A DNA stretch of 64,000 nucleotides, taken from assembly GCF_000829825.1 (NCBI RefSeq), contig NZ_JXSL01000025.1, positions 211,183-275,182 on the forward strand. Direction: 5' to 3'. The notes under the pieces were generated by a model that was not told the origin of the DNA, made no database searches, and saw nothing but the letters and a program-made list of their open reading frames with translations. This DNA comes from Paramagnetospirillum magnetotacticum MS-1 (lineage in GTDB: Bacteria; Pseudomonadota; Alphaproteobacteria; Rhodospirillales; Magnetospirillaceae). A program made the translations under genes and the position numbers. This document shows, piece by piece, positions 63,025 through 64,000 of the stretch (positions within the stretch are counted from its first letter, which is position 1; every line of letters starts with the position of its first letter).

Positions 63025-64000
63025 ATGGCTGCCCCAGAGCCGTTCTCAGAATCAGCACCAGTGTCATCCATCGCATTCGTGGACAGGATGGAGAAGCACT
63101 GGGTGGAGACCCTGGGGAATGCGTCCAGTGAGAAGCTGAGGGCCATCTGGCGGCAACTGGCGGAAGCCTTCGGTCAGGCCATCGTGGCCCATGGGACTGA
63201 CGATCAGAGGACCTGGAGAGTCCTTCAGCCGCCCACGGGGACCGGGAAGACCCAAGGGCTGTGTCTGTATGCCGCCATGCTGGCTGAGGGGAATCGGAGG
63301 GTGGCCGATGGGGACAAGACGGGGATGCTGGTGGTCACTCGGCTGATCGATCAGTGCAATGAGGTGGTCGAGAGCATCAATGGTCATGCTGGGGCTATGG
63401 TGGCCGTCGCCAAACATTCGGAAACAACCGTGACAGCAGATGAGGTGGCGGCCTCAGAAATCCTGGTGGTGACCCATCAGGCTTACGTCAACGCCGCTAT
63501 CGGGCTTGGCAAGGATAGAGCTGACAAGTGGTCTGCGCTGATCGAGTGGAACTATGGACGGCGGAAGCTGACCGTCATCGATGAGGCTTTGGCCAACATG
63601 GTCGAAGAGTACCAGATCACATCATCGGCCATCTCTCAGGCCCTGGGGCATATTCCTGAACCTGTGAAGAAGGCATTCCCTGACCCGATCCTGTGCCTCA
63701 GGGAGGCTGATGAGATCTTCCAGAAGATGTCAGAGTCGGTTGCGGCCAAACCCGATCTCCCAATGACCATGACGAGGATGGTCTGGAAGGGCACCATGGC
63801 GATGCCCTCGGAGTATTCGATGGAGGGTCTGAGGTCTGCCCTGTGGAACCATCCTTATGACCAGACGGTTCTGCAAGAGAACTCTTTGGCTACTCGGCAT
63901 CGCTTCCGCGACAAGGTCGATGAAACGCTCCAAGGCCTTGAAGGTGTCATGGCCAATTGGGCGTATTACGCCAGCAAGGGTGACCACCACACTCTCAACT
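63025..64000 (+). CDS. Helicase-like P-loop protein, 5' part (runs off window)
   Basis: This frame is open for 325 codons to the window edge. The start MAAPEPFSESAPVSS has a strong ribosome site (GAGAGGA, six bases before ATG). A P-loop is seen in LQPPTGTGKTQGLCLYAAML at about residues 73-92. A probable motif Ia-like stretch is MLVVTRLIDQCNEVVE, and a Walker B-like TVIDEALANMVEEY lies near residue 188. This matches the DEAD/DEAH superfamily 2 pattern with DEAL in place of DEAH. It uses AGG/AGA arginine codons far more than its neighbours, suggesting transfer. Full identity needs the 3' part. Confidence 0.7.
   Translation, partial: MAAPEPFSESAPVSSIAFVDRMEKHWVETLGNASSEKLRAIWRQLAEAFGQAIVAHGTDDQRTWRVLQPPTGTGKTQGLCLYAAMLAEGNRRVADGDKTGMLVVTRLIDQCNEVVESINGHAGAMVAVAKHSETTVTADEVAASEILVVTHQAYVNAAIGLGKDRADKWSALIEWNYGRRKLTVIDEALANMVEEYQITSSAISQALGHIPEPVKKAFPDPILCLREADEIFQKMSESVAAKPDLPMTMTRMVWKGTMAMPSEYSMEGLRSALWNHPYDQTVLQENSLATRHRFRDKVDETLQGLEGVMANWAYYASKGDHHTLN

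Noticed and set aside
62811..63131. Frame of 106 codons overlapping the start of the helicase-like gene
   Set aside because: It is in a different frame from the P-loop ORF, spans the repeats and the inverted repeat, and has no motif.

Overview
The window is high-GC DNA with dense, strongly polarised operons. The gene content suggests an alphaproteobacterium of the Rhodospirillales, and I would guess a Magnetospirillum-type genome: many large sensor proteins, a haem-motif chemoreceptor, SoeABC-like and TonB systems. That placement rests on overall protein character, not on a search. No rRNA, tRNA or CRISPR was found. Most genes start with ATG and join their neighbours by 4-base ATGA overlaps.

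Layout. (1) 1-7113: the end of a TauE/SafE exporter, then a seven-gene minus-strand operon for TonB-dependent uptake (DUF2946-like protein, outer-membrane receptor, BNR/sialidase-like protein, TonB, ExbB and two different ExbDs). Its upstream region carries a perfect FNR/CRP-type box. (2) 7127-11718: a molybdoenzyme operon best read as SoeABC, a cytoplasmic sulfite:quinone oxidoreductase. (3) 11823-16524: a haem-motif chemoreceptor and a partner-switching set (STAS protein, HATPase protein, REC-PP2C phosphatase). (4) 16664-27504: mixed genes: lipoprotein, PAS histidine kinase, SulP-STAS-cNMP fusion, alaS, degenerate SNase-like protein, glycosyltransferase, murI.

(5) 27685-35559: the most unusual locus. 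Six tightly coupled genes encode a periplasmic sensor without output, a sensor-HAMP-MFS transporter fusion, a lone ABC-type substrate-binding protein, a formyltransferase, a sensor that carries both a PP2C phosphatase and an RsbW-like kinase domain, and a STAS protein. I read it as a ligand-sensing/transport module wired to a complete partner switch, with no sigma factor nearby. (6) 36221-51971: a 15.7-kb signalling operon: GAF-PAS-PocR sensor, hybrid kinase, CheB-CheR fusion, second hybrid kinase, single-domain response regulator and REC-HD-GYP protein. It probably couples sensing to chemotaxis-type modification and c-di-GMP breakdown.

(7) 51984-59254: the kdp potassium-pump operon on the minus strand (27-residue ORF, kdpF, kdpA, kdpB, kdpC, kdpD) without an adjacent kdpE. 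(8) 59503-62359: an MgtE_N-CorA fusion lacking the canonical GMN motif, and a HerA-like ATPase. (9) About 62560-64000: DNA of different character (AGG arginine codons, tandem repeats, a long inverted repeat) leading into a helicase-like gene that runs off the window. It is probably the edge of an acquired element.
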